NCBI GenBank assembly: GCA_900321505.1
Contig: ONWK01000262.1
Coordinates: 1-10,809 of the forward strand
DNA from: an uncultured Eubacteriales bacterium
GTDB taxonomy: Bacteria; Bacillota; Clostridia; Lachnospirales; Lachnospiraceae
Direction: 5' to 3'
Length of the DNA stretch: 10,809 nt
Shown: piece after piece, positions 1 through 7,244 of the stretch
How positions within the stretch are numbered: position 1 is the first letter of the stretch
Layout: every line of letters starts with the position of its first letter
The notes under the pieces: generated by a model
The model's database searches: none
What the model saw: only the letters and a program-made list of their open reading frames with translations
What the model was told of the DNA's origin: nothing
Made by a program: the position numbers and the translations under genes

Positions 1-206
1 CGGTAAGGGTGAAATGGCGAGGTAAGAGCTCACCGCTGCACTGGTAACAGGGCAGGCTCTGTAAACCCCATCCGAAGCAAGACCAAATGCTGGCTATACG
101 GCTGCCCGCCGTGCCACTGGTAGGTTGCTCGAGCCATATGGTAACATATGGCCTAGATAGATGATCACCCAACGACATAACCCGGCTTATCGTTCTGCTC
201 GGTCTT
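1..206 (+). ncRNA. rnpB: RNase P RNA (3' part, cut by window edge)
   Basis: This is the catalytic RNA of ribonuclease P, which removes 5' leaders from pre-tRNAs. Several conserved blocks are readable in order: the GGTGAAA-like block with GGTAAGAG and CTCACCG near 8-35, the AAGCAAGACCAAA block near 75-88, GGTAGGTTGCTCGAGCC near 119-135, GGCCTAGATAGATGATC near 151-167, and the ACCCGGCTTAT block near 180-190. The layout matches the 3' half of type A RNase P RNA as I recall it from E. coli. A perfect 8-bp hairpin at 133-152 closes a GTAA (GNRA) loop at the place expected for P18. The 5' part is missing because the window starts inside the gene. The 3' end is estimated from where the last P1 strand should fall (about 192-205), so it is good to only a few bases. 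Confidence 0.95.
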
Positions 207-209
207 AAT

Positions 210-1901
210 CTAAATCTCAAAGCATCCGCCGCCGATGAATTCCCTCATCAGTGAATTCGCCGGTATCGTGGTCGGATCTATCGCAAGGAAATACTCCAGG
301 AATTTCAGCAGTCTCTTCGCCTCATAATACTCCTCAGAATCCTCAGGTACCATGAAAAGCAGCGGCTCAGCATACAGCTTAAGCGCAGGGAGCTCATAGA
401 TCAACGCGGAATTGAACATGATATCCGCCTCACCCTGGAACGGGAATATATTCTTCTCTTCACCGTTTCTGACCGACTCCCACATGCTTATTGACTTGGC
501 CGCATCATTTCCTCTGGTCCTGGCATCACGTACGATACGTCTCAAAAGTCTTGTATCCGTATTGGATATACGGTTATGTTCATCCAGATGAAGCTGTGTC
601 AGCGCGCTTATATATATCTTATAACATGAATCTGAAGGCAGCGCCGATGTTGATGCCGGATTCAGGGCATGGATACCCTCAACCACAAGCACGTCATCCG
701 GTTTCAGCTTCAGCTTCTTAACTCCGAATTTCTTTTCGCCCAGTGTGAAATCAAACTTTGGCATGTCAACTTCTTCACCGGCCAGCAGAAGCTCCATATC
801 CTTATTGAACAGCTCCAGATCCATGGCTCCGATGGACTCGAAATCGTACTTGCCGTTTTCATCCTTCGGCGTATCCTTGCGGTCCTTGAAATAATTATCC
901 ATGGCAATGGGGTGCGGATTCATGCCGTGGGTCTTCAGCTGTACAGACAGTCTGTTGGAAAATGTTGTCTTACCCGAAGACGAAGGTCCCGCGATAAGCA
1001 CCAGCTTTCTCCCTAGTCTGTGGATCTCCTCTGCAATATCTGCAATCTGCTTCTCCATAAGCGCTTCCTGCACCTGGATAAGCCCGTTCAGATTACCCCT
1101 GCATATCTCACCGTTCAGCTCTCCCACGCCGCGGATACCCATCTGCCTGCCCCAGTCCTCAGCCTCCAGGAGCTTTGCATACAGACGGTCTGTAGATGCG
1201 GGAAGAAGCGTCACCTCCTTCGGAGCCTCCGAATTAATCCTGTTTAAAGCCATAAGCGCTATGCCGTCTCCGTAGCCTGCCAGTGCAAAACGGTTCAGAC
1301 CTTCCGTTGACGGGAACATATATCCGTAGAAATAGTCTTCATATCCTGCCAGGCAGTAAAGATTTACCCTGCTGGCTCTTCGGTAACGGAAGAGCTTTGC
1401 CTTCTGTTCCATGCCCAGATCGCGGAACATTTCTATGGCAGACTGGGTGGTAACCGTCTTCTTCTCAATAGGAATACCTTTAGCGGCAAGCTCCATCATG
1501 GTATCCCTGAGAGCCGCCAGCTCCTCCTTCTTCGGAACATATATTTTATCGTTCTTATCCCTTACAAAGAAGAAAAAAGCCGATCTAAGACAATAACCCA
1601 TTTCAATCCTGCATTCGCTGAATACATCTGCCGCGGCTCTGAGAAGAAGAAGCACAAGGCTTCTTTTATACATGTCATAGCCTATGGGGTCCTCAACGGT
1701 CACCAGGGAATACTCACCGTTCTTAAATATCTTCCTTCCAAGCTCCACCAGCTTCTTTCCCTGTTTTCCCGCCGCGTATATTCCGGATCCGGCGGTATCG
1801 GGAAAGGCTTTTTTTACTATCTCGGCCAGTGATGTCCCCACATCAACCGTAACCGATTCCTTCTTCCCTCCATCACTTATAGTTACTGTGATTTCCTTCA
1901 T
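210..1901 (-). CDS. Nucleoside kinase: TGS domain fused to a uridine kinase/phosphoribulokinase-family domain
   Basis: The protein has 563 residues. The first ~65 residues resemble a TGS domain (MKEITVTISDGG start, then GTSLAEIVKKA). Residues ~70-250 resemble the second additional domain of threonyl-tRNA synthetase, but the histidine motif expected near residue 80 is absent. Residues ~298-560 are a P-loop kinase of the uridine kinase/phosphoribulokinase family: Walker A GPSSSGKT at 305-312, the MDNYF segment at 334-338, VVEGIHALNP at 405-414, and an arginine-rich lid DTRLLRRIVRDARTRG at 449-464. It probably phosphorylates a nucleoside (uridine/cytidine-like) using NTP in the cytoplasm; the exact substrate cannot be read. 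The start ATG overlaps the trmK stop in an ATGA tetranucleotide, with AGGAGAGG 5-6 bases upstream, so the two are translationally coupled. It is the last gene of the run and ends tail-to-tail against rnpB. Confidence 0.9.
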   Translation of the reverse strand: MKEITVTISDGGKKESVTVDVGTSLAEIVKKAFPDTAGSGIYAAGKQGKKLVELGRKIFKNGEYSLVTVEDPIGYDMYKRSLVLLLLRAAADVFSECRIEMGYCLRSAFFFFVRDKNDKIYVPKKEELAALRDTMMELAAKGIPIEKKTVTTQSAIEMFRDLGMEQKAKLFRYRRASRVNLYCLAGYEDYFYGYMFPSTEGLNRFALAGYGDGIALMALNRINSEAPKEVTLLPASTDRLYAKLLEAEDWGRQMGIRGVGELNGEICRGNLNGLIQVQEALMEKQIADIAEEIHRLGRKLVLIAGPSSSGKTTFSNRLSVQLKTHGMNPHPIAMDNYFKDRKDTPKDENGKYDFESIGAMDLELFNKDMELLLAGEEVDMPKFDFTLGEKKFGVKKLKLKPDDVLVVEGIHALNPASTSALPSDSCYKIYISALTQLHLDEHNRISNTDTRLLRRIVRDARTRGNDAAKSISMWESVRNGEEKNIFPFQGEADIMFNSALIYELPALKLYAEPLLFMVPEDSEEYYEAKRLLKFLEYFLAIDPTTIPANSLMREFIGGGCFEI

Positions 1902-2608
1902 CCAATCCTCTCCTGTATAAGTCTGTTTTCCTCAAGCTGCTTTTTCAGTGCGCCCTGTCTTGCACGCGCTGCCGGAGTTTTCTGTTTGGACAGACTGGTG
2001 ATCAGATCCTCTAGTCCCTGCTCCTCCCATTTCATGTATTCTCTGAATACATCGGTGGGATGCTCCGGAAGATACTTTCCGTACATCATGTCCTTCTTGG
2101 CCTCCTCTTCGGAAACCGGTTGGAAGAGAGACATGCCAACCTGACAGCTGAGTACAAAGTACCATTTATCACTGTCCCGGAGGACCACCTCCTTTTCAAT
2201 AAAGCAGTTCAGCTTTCTGAGCTCGTAACGTACAAGTCTCAGATCCGACTGGGGAGACAGCACCAGCTGCATGCCGGGACGAAGCTTATCCTGGCCGGCC
2301 TTGAGAATGTCTATGATCAGATGTCCGCCTATTCCCGCTATTACCAGCGCATCGGCTTCACCCTTTTTCAACTCCGTCATACCGTCGGACAGCCGTGTCT
2401 CTATACGGTCTTCAAGCCCGGCAGCACGGATATTCTCCTTTGCGATCCCCAGAGGTCCCTCCTTGATATCGACAGCGATAACACTGCAGTTCTTCTTTTT
2501 TGCGAGTTCAATGCTGACATAGGCATGGTCACAGCCTATGTCGGCAACCTTCTGGTCCGGCTTTACAAGATCAATGATAGCCGTTAAACGTTCTCCCATT
2601 TCCTTCAT
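1898..2608 (-). CDS. trmK: tRNA (adenine(22)-N1)-methyltransferase
   Basis: This is a SAM-dependent methyltransferase of the TrmK (YqfN) family, which makes m1A at position 22 of bacterial tRNAs. SAM motif I VADIGCDHAY lies at residues 21-30. The acidic end of strand 2 is D47 in AVDIKEGPL, and the family-typical AGIGG is at 91-95. A helical C-terminal part (~150-236) with many charged residues matches the coiled-coil tail of the family. I chose ATG 2608 (236 aa) because GGAG at 2620-2617 then sits 8 bases upstream. GTG 2617 and ATG 2614 are in-frame alternatives but lie too close to or inside that site. Any of these starts overlaps or abuts the rpoD stop, so translation is probably coupled to the sigma factor. 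The trmK neighbour relation to dnaG-sigA is known from Bacillus; the usual next gene, yqfO (Nif3 family), is absent here. Confidence 0.93.
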   Translation of the reverse strand: MKEMGERLTAIIDLVKPDQKVADIGCDHAYVSIELAKKKNCSVIAVDIKEGPLGIAKENIRAAGLEDRIETRLSDGMTELKKGEADALVIAGIGGHLIIDILKAGQDKLRPGMQLVLSPQSDLRLVRYELRKLNCFIEKEVVLRDSDKWYFVLSCQVGMSLFQPVSEEEAKKDMMYGKYLPEHPTDVFREYMKWEEQGLEDLITSLSKQKTPAARARQGALKKQLEENRLIQERIG

Positions 2609-2613
2609 AATCA

Positions 2614-4194
2614 TCACTCCAGGAATTCCTTCAGCTTCCGGCTGCGTGAGGGATGGCGAAGCTTACGCAAAGCCTTCGCCTCTATCTGCCGGATACGTTC
2701 ACGTGTTACATTGAATTCTCTTCCGACCTCCTCAAGTGTCCTTGCTCTTCCGTCATCCAGGCCGAAGCGAAGGCGAAGCACCTTCTGCTCTCTGTCGGTA
2801 AGGGTTCCCAGAACCTCCACCAGCTGTTCCTTCAACAATGTAAATGCAGCCGCATCAGCGGGAACAGGTACATTATCATCCTGTATGAAATCTCCCAGAT
2901 GGCTGTCTTCCTCTTCACCGATAGGCGTTTCAAGTGATACGGGCTCCTGTGATATCTTAAGGATCTCGCGTACCTTCTCTACGGAGATATCCATCTCCTT
3001 TGCGATCTCCTCCGGGGTAGGCTCACGACCCAGCTCCTGAAGCAGCTGACGTGATACGCGGATCAGTTTGTTAATGGTCTCAACCATATGTACGGGGATA
3101 CGGATGGTTCGCGCCTGATCAGCAATAGCCCTGGTAATGGCCTGACGGATCCACCAGGTTGCATAGGTGGAGAACTTGTATCCCTTCCTGTAATCAAACT
3201 TCTCAACTGCCTTGATAAGTCCGAGATTTCCCTCCTGGATAAGATCAGGGAACAGCATGCCGCGGCCCACATATCTCTTGGCTATACTTACTACCAGACG
3301 CAGGTTGGCTTCGGCCAGCTTCTTCTTGGCCTCCTCATCGCCGTCCTCTATCCTCTGAGCCAGATCTATCTCTTCCTCTGCAGAAAGAAGCGGGACCTTA
3401 CCGATCTCCTTAAGGTACATTCTTACCGGATCCTCGATACTGACGCCCTCGGGTACGGAGAGATCGATCTGCTCGATATCCACATCTTCCTCTTCCACTT
3501 CAAAGAGATCGATATCATCATCTGAGATATCGTCATCCTCGGTAATGGTGAGCACATCGACGCCGTTATTCTCGAAATAATCCAGTATCACAGCCAGCTT
3601 GTCAGGCGCCAGGATCGCACTGTTATCCTTAAATGCCTCAATGATATCACTGTCCTCGATAAGATTCTTGTTCTTCTTTGCCTCGGCCAGCAGCTTCTCA
3701 AGCTTACTCTTAACGGCCGGATCCTCCATCATGGCTCTTGCCTTCGCTCTTTCCTCAGGACTGTCGCCGTCAAAGTCAAGATCATCAAGAGCGGAAAGGG
3801 CATCTCTTTCGGACGGATTCAGATCATCCAGTTCAAGAGGATCAGCTTCCGTAAGGAAACGGTCAGCCTCCTTCTCCAGCTCATCCGCATCCATATCCTC
3901 AAGGGCTTTGGACTCATCCTCTTCTTCGTCGTTTAAATTCTCATCATCGAAGCTGTCCTTATCAGCCTCTTCCTCAACTGCTTCTCCCTTCTTTGAATTC
4001 TTTTTCTTAGGCGACTTTTTGGCTGCAGCCTTTTTCCCCTCAGGCTCCTCCGTTTCAGCCAGTACCGCTTCCTCAGCAGCCTCCTCCTGCTTCGGAGCCT
4101 TCTTTTTAGAGGGCTTTTTTGCGGGAGCAGTTTCCGCTGCCTCTGTCAGATTCACCCCGGTCTCATTAACCTCTGTTTTCTTCTTCGTTGCCAT
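2614..4194 (-). CDS. rpoD: RNA polymerase primary sigma factor (sigma-70/SigA), with long N-terminal extension
   Basis: This is the housekeeping sigma factor that directs RNA polymerase to -10/-35 promoters. Of 526 residues, ~161-215 match region 1.1, ~252-290 region 1.2 (DPVRMYLKEIGKVPLL), and ~292-365 region 2 (NLRLVVSIAKRYVGRG; DLIQEGNLGLIKAVEKFD; the -10-reading FSTYATWWIRQAITRAI). Residues ~370-450 are region 3 and ~451-526 region 4, with the -35 helix-turn-helix TLEEVGREFNVTRERIRQIE at 486-505. B. subtilis SigA is about 371 aa, so this protein carries some 155 extra residues at the N-terminus: a lysine/alanine-rich part (~1-70), then a strongly acidic part (~71-160). An acidic linker (~218-248) precedes region 1.2. 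The start is supported by AGAGGA about 8 bases upstream. It lies 17 bases downstream of dnaG, the classical macromolecular synthesis order. Confidence 0.98.
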   Translation of the reverse strand: MATKKKTEVNETGVNLTEAAETAPAKKPSKKKAPKQEEAAEEAVLAETEEPEGKKAAAKKSPKKKNSKKGEAVEEEADKDSFDDENLNDEEEDESKALEDMDADELEKEADRFLTEADPLELDDLNPSERDALSALDDLDFDGDSPEERAKARAMMEDPAVKSKLEKLLAEAKKNKNLIEDSDIIEAFKDNSAILAPDKLAVILDYFENNGVDVLTITEDDDISDDDIDLFEVEEEDVDIEQIDLSVPEGVSIEDPVRMYLKEIGKVPLLSAEEEIDLAQRIEDGDEEAKKKLAEANLRLVVSIAKRYVGRGMLFPDLIQEGNLGLIKAVEKFDYRKGYKFSTYATWWIRQAITRAIADQARTIRIPVHMVETINKLIRVSRQLLQELGREPTPEEIAKEMDISVEKVREILKISQEPVSLETPIGEEEDSHLGDFIQDDNVPVPADAAAFTLLKEQLVEVLGTLTDREQKVLRLRFGLDDGRARTLEEVGREFNVTRERIRQIEAKALRKLRHPSRSRKLKEFLE

Positions 4195-4211
4195 TTTGTT
4201 TTTCCTCTTTC

Positions 4212-6002
4212 TTAGAAATGTATCTTTATTTTTTGAATATCCTTTTTCTTACGGGCATGCTCGATACTGCTTCCTTCACCTCTCCGTATCGCGGCATCCT
4301 CACGTTCGGTCTTAACCCTTCTCACCAGCTCGGTCAGCGCCTTTTCTTCAGCCGCCTGATCCGCTTCAAAGGGAAATTCACTGGACAGCATCGTAGCTAT
4401 TCTGCTATGCTGTTCCTCCTCATTATACCTTCCGATGATCAGCGCAGGTCTGAGGACTCCGTCCTCACGATACTGCTTTAAAAGCGCCTCCAGCACCTCT
4501 CCTGCATCCCCGTTGAAATCCTCCGGTTCAAGTATCTCCATCAGTTTTCCGAAATACTCGGGTCTGTTCACCATCCAGGTAAGAAGCAACTCCTGAGTTT
4601 CCTGCTCCGGCTGCGGTCTTATTGCTGCTCTTTCCGTCTGACGCGGATTCTGCGCCTCCGGAAATGCTTCATCCTCGGATTCCGGCGCCGGCCTGTCCTG
4701 CAGCCCCATCATACCGATCCGGGTTATCTCCTGCTGCAGCACATTCTTATCCAGCATGTATTCACGTGATACCGTATCCACGTAGCTGCTGCGTTCCGCA
4801 ACATTTTCTATACCGGCTATGGAAACTGCCGCCTGCCGTATGAAGGAAGCCTTCTCCTCCGGATCATCAAGGCGGTAACCGACTGACATTTCCCTTATCT
4901 CGAATAGCCTTCCGGGAACTGCATCACGGATCCTTTCCTCATAAGCTTCCGCTCCGTATGCGGCCAGGAATTCATCAGGATCCTTGCAGGGTGAAAGGTC
5001 TATAACCCGCTGGCTCATCCCCATGGATCTCAGCAGCCTGATAGCTTTTTTTGCGGCGGTTTTTCCGGCCGTATCACTGTCGTAGGCAAGATATACCTCT
5101 TTTGTATATCTTCTGATCAGCGACGCCTGTCCCTCCGTAAAGGCTGTTCCCAGTGAAGCTATGGCATTGTCAAAGCCCTCCTGGTGCTGGGTTATCACAT
5201 CCATATAGCCCTCGCAGAGTATCATGCCCCGACGTTTGCTGCGCCTTGCTATATTCAGCGCGAAAAGATTTCTGCTCTTGTCAAAAAGCTCCGTCTCCTT
5301 CGTATTCATGTACTTGGGCTTCCCATCACCCAGCACACGACCTCCGAAGGCTATGCATTTACCCTGAAGATCAAGTATGGGTACCATCACTCGGTTCCAG
5401 AACTTGTCCTGCGGGCCGTAACGCTCACTGAATTCCACCAGGCCCGCATCCCGCATCAGCTCATCGGGAAAGCCCTTATTCTTAAGGTATTTATACAGAT
5501 CATCCGCATAAACATCCGCATATCCCAGCCCAAACTTTGCTATGGTCTCATCGGTAAAACGCCTTTTTTCACGAAAATATGTATAGCCTGTTTTCCCCCG
5601 TTCGGTCTTCGTAAGGAGAAAATGGAAATATGCCGCAGCCGCAGTATTTATCTCACGAAGACGGCTCTTCCTGTCCAAATCTCTTTTTTCTTCGGTACTA
5701 AGCTCAACCTCCGGAAGAACATATCCGACCCGGTCAGCCAGTATCTTAAGAGCTTCGGTAAAGCTGTAATGCTCATATTTCATGATAAAGCTTATGACAT
5801 TTCCGCCCTCGTGGCAGCCGAAGCAGTGAAATATCTGTTTCTGTCTGCTTACCGAAAAGGACGGCGTTTTTTCACTGTGAAAGGGACAGCAGCAGGTGTA
5901 ATTACTGCCCGATCTTTTCAGATTTCCCAAGTAGGAAGAGATCACGTCCACAATATCATTTCTGGACAGCACCTCGTCGATCACCTCCTGGGCATAATAC
6001 AT
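4212..6002 (-). CDS. dnaG: DNA primase
   Basis: The enzyme makes RNA primers for Okazaki fragments at the replication fork together with the replicative helicase. The 596 residues show the CHC2 zinc-binding domain (C39-x2-H42, then C60-x2-C63, in the CPFHSEKTPSFSVS context), then the catalytic core with YMNTKETELFDKSRNLF-like sequence at 231-247. The TOPRIM fold contains EGYMDV at 264-269, YDSDTAGK at 307-314 and DPDEF at 341-345, which are the metal-binding acidic residues. After a proline/glutamate-rich linker (~435-468), residues ~470-596 form the C-terminal helicase-interaction region, more divergent as is normal. The start is certain: GGGGAGGTGAT lies 3-4 bases from the ATG. The gene has a 69-base gap from the upstream dGTPase-like gene and 17 bases to rpoD, so these are likely cotranscribed. 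Confidence 0.98.
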   Translation of the reverse strand: MYYAQEVIDEVLSRNDIVDVISSYLGNLKRSGSNYTCCCPFHSEKTPSFSVSRQKQIFHCFGCHEGGNVISFIMKYEHYSFTEALKILADRVGYVLPEVELSTEEKRDLDRKSRLREINTAAAAYFHFLLTKTERGKTGYTYFREKRRFTDETIAKFGLGYADVYADDLYKYLKNKGFPDELMRDAGLVEFSERYGPQDKFWNRVMVPILDLQGKCIAFGGRVLGDGKPKYMNTKETELFDKSRNLFALNIARRSKRRGMILCEGYMDVITQHQEGFDNAIASLGTAFTEGQASLIRRYTKEVYLAYDSDTAGKTAAKKAIRLLRSMGMSQRVIDLSPCKDPDEFLAAYGAEAYEERIRDAVPGRLFEIREMSVGYRLDDPEEKASFIRQAAVSIAGIENVAERSSYVDTVSREYMLDKNVLQQEITRIGMMGLQDRPAPESEDEAFPEAQNPRQTERAAIRPQPEQETQELLLTWMVNRPEYFGKLMEILEPEDFNGDAGEVLEALLKQYREDGVLRPALIIGRYNEEEQHSRIATMLSSEFPFEADQAAEEKALTELVRRVKTEREDAAIRRGEGSSIEHARKKKDIQKIKIHF

Positions 6003-6071
6003 GTTATCACCTCCCCGTCATCCTGAGAATGACATTTGAAAGATCTCATGACCGAGTCAGCCCTTCCCGGC

Positions 6072-7079
6072 TCATATCCTCTGCCATGCCCTCGGAAGAA
6101 ATATGTCCTGAAACTTCTGTACTGCATAATTATCGGTCATTCCGGCTATGTAATCGCAGGTAACAACCCCGGGCTCCTCCCCCGCCTCCAGCATATCCTC
6201 GTACTCCTTTGTCATTTCCTCGGGATGCTCCAGATAATAACCGTAGAGCATGGAAATGATCTCTTCAGCCTTTCTTTCCTCCCCCTTTGCGGCAGGATTC
6301 CTGTACAGTTCCTCAAACATGAACCGTCTAAGGTCAAAAAAGGCCGTTTCAACCTCCTTGGACATAGCTACTCTCGGAGTGTCCTGAGAGTGTTCCACTA
6401 TATCCAGTATCATGGTATTGATCCTGTTGCTGGTCCTGCTCCCCAGAATGCGGATACATTCCTCAGGCAGCATATCCTCCGTAAGTATCCCCGCACGGAT
6501 GCCGTCATCAATATCATGATTTACATATGCGATCTTATCGGAATATCTTACGATATCCCCTTCCAGCGTAGACGGTTTGCTGGAGGTGCCGTGATTTCTG
6601 AAACCATCCCTCACCTCCCAGCTGAGGTTCAGCCCCTTTCCGTTCTTCTCTAGGCGTTCCACTACCCTGACGCTCTGTTCGCTGTGCTTAAATGTTCTTC
6701 CGCTCACTTCGGAAAGGGCTCTCTCACCGGCATGTCCGAAGGGCGTATGCCCCAGATCATGTCCCAAAGCTATGGCCTCCGTAAGCTCCTCATTTGCGCG
6801 GACAGCCTTGGCAATTGTCCGTGCTATCTGAGCCACCTCCAGAGTATGCGTGAGCCTTGTCCGGTAATGATCCCCATAGGGCGAGAGAAATACCTGGGTC
6901 TTATGCTTAAGCCTTCTGAAAGACTTACTGTGAATGATCCTGTCCCTGTCCCTCTGAAATATGGTACGGATATCACTCTCCTCCTCAGGCACATCACGCC
7001 CCCTGGAACAGTCACTGAAGGACGCATATGGACTCAGCCGCTCATGTTCTTCCTTTTCAAACTTCTCACGTATGGTCAT
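6072..7079 (-). CDS. dGTP triphosphohydrolase-like HD-domain protein
   Basis: The 335-residue protein belongs to the Dgt/dNTPase branch of the HD phosphohydrolases, which cleave dNTPs to deoxynucleoside and tripolyphosphate; the substrate preference cannot be told from sequence alone. The N-terminal signature FQRDRDRIIHSKSFRRLKHK (41-60) and KTQVFL are typical of the family. Metal-site residues are visible as H78 (RLTHTLEVAQIAR), H107-D108 (LGHDLGHTPFGHAGE) and D181 (YSDKIAYVNHDIDD). I chose ATG 7079 rather than the in-frame ATG 7115. GGGAGG lies 5 bases upstream of 7079, while 7115 has no site at proper distance, and family members begin at this MTIRE-like sequence. It is the first gene of the dnaG-rpoD run. 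Its link to primase makes sense as dNTP-pool control, but that is inference. Confidence 0.93.
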   Translation of the reverse strand: MTIREKFEKEEHERLSPYASFSDCSRGRDVPEEESDIRTIFQRDRDRIIHSKSFRRLKHKTQVFLSPYGDHYRTRLTHTLEVAQIARTIAKAVRANEELTEAIALGHDLGHTPFGHAGERALSEVSGRTFKHSEQSVRVVERLEKNGKGLNLSWEVRDGFRNHGTSSKPSTLEGDIVRYSDKIAYVNHDIDDGIRAGILTEDMLPEECIRILGSRTSNRINTMILDIVEHSQDTPRVAMSKEVETAFFDLRRFMFEELYRNPAAKGEERKAEEIISMLYGYYLEHPEEMTKEYEDMLEAGEEPGVVTCDYIAGMTDNYAVQKFQDIFLPRAWQRI

Positions 7080-7190
7080 TACTACCTCCCGCAGGTCCGT
7101 ATCAACCTCATACATCCGACGAAAAACTGAACTCCATAGTATTTATACGCCTTTTATCTTAAAAATACTCTAAATCCTTTAAAACTATTT
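7080..7190 (-). promoter_or_regulatory. Leader and possible promoter region of the dGTPase-dnaG-rpoD operon
   Basis: The 111 bases upstream of the dGTPase-like gene are AT-rich in the half away from the gene. On the minus strand a TATAAA (complement of 7142-7147) could be a -10 element about 65 bases before the ATG. I could not find a convincing -35 hexamer at 16-18 bases from it, and there is no TGn extension. The operon must start somewhere near here, because a terminator-like hairpin precedes this region. The exact promoter is therefore a weak guess. Confidence 0.3.
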
Positions 7191-7224
7191 AGCGGGCAGA
7201 AGGATCGATCTCCTCCTGCCCGCT
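7187..7224 (-). terminator. Terminator-like hairpin after the DUF624 gene
   Basis: A 9-bp GC-rich stem pairs 7191-7199 (AGCGGGCAG) with 7216-7224 (CTGCCCGCT). After one mismatch there is a further 4-bp stem (7201-7204 with 7211-7214) and a 6-base loop. In the minus-strand transcript it lies 20 bases after the DUF624 stop codon and is followed by AAATAGTTTT, an imperfect U tract. It is probably an intrinsic terminator of modest strength that separates the DUF624 gene from the dGTPase operon. Confidence 0.7.
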
Positions 7225-7244
7225 GTCACGGTTTAAGCATCCGC

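Noticed and set aside
3599..4315. A 238-codon plus-strand frame opposite the rpoD N-terminus, very rich in serine, alanine and phenylalanine
   Set aside because: The composition is what results from reading the acidic and lysine-rich codons of the sigma factor extension backwards; it is a shadow, not a gene.
5184..6026. A 280-codon plus-strand reading frame opposite dnaG
   Set aside because: It lies wholly antisense to an intact primase with all catalytic motifs, has no ribosome site worth noting, and its protein shows no recognisable domain.
7080..7115. Longer start of the dGTPase-like protein at ATG 7115
   Set aside because: There is no ribosome site at the right distance, while ATG 7079 has GGGAGG 5 bases upstream and matches the usual family N-terminus.
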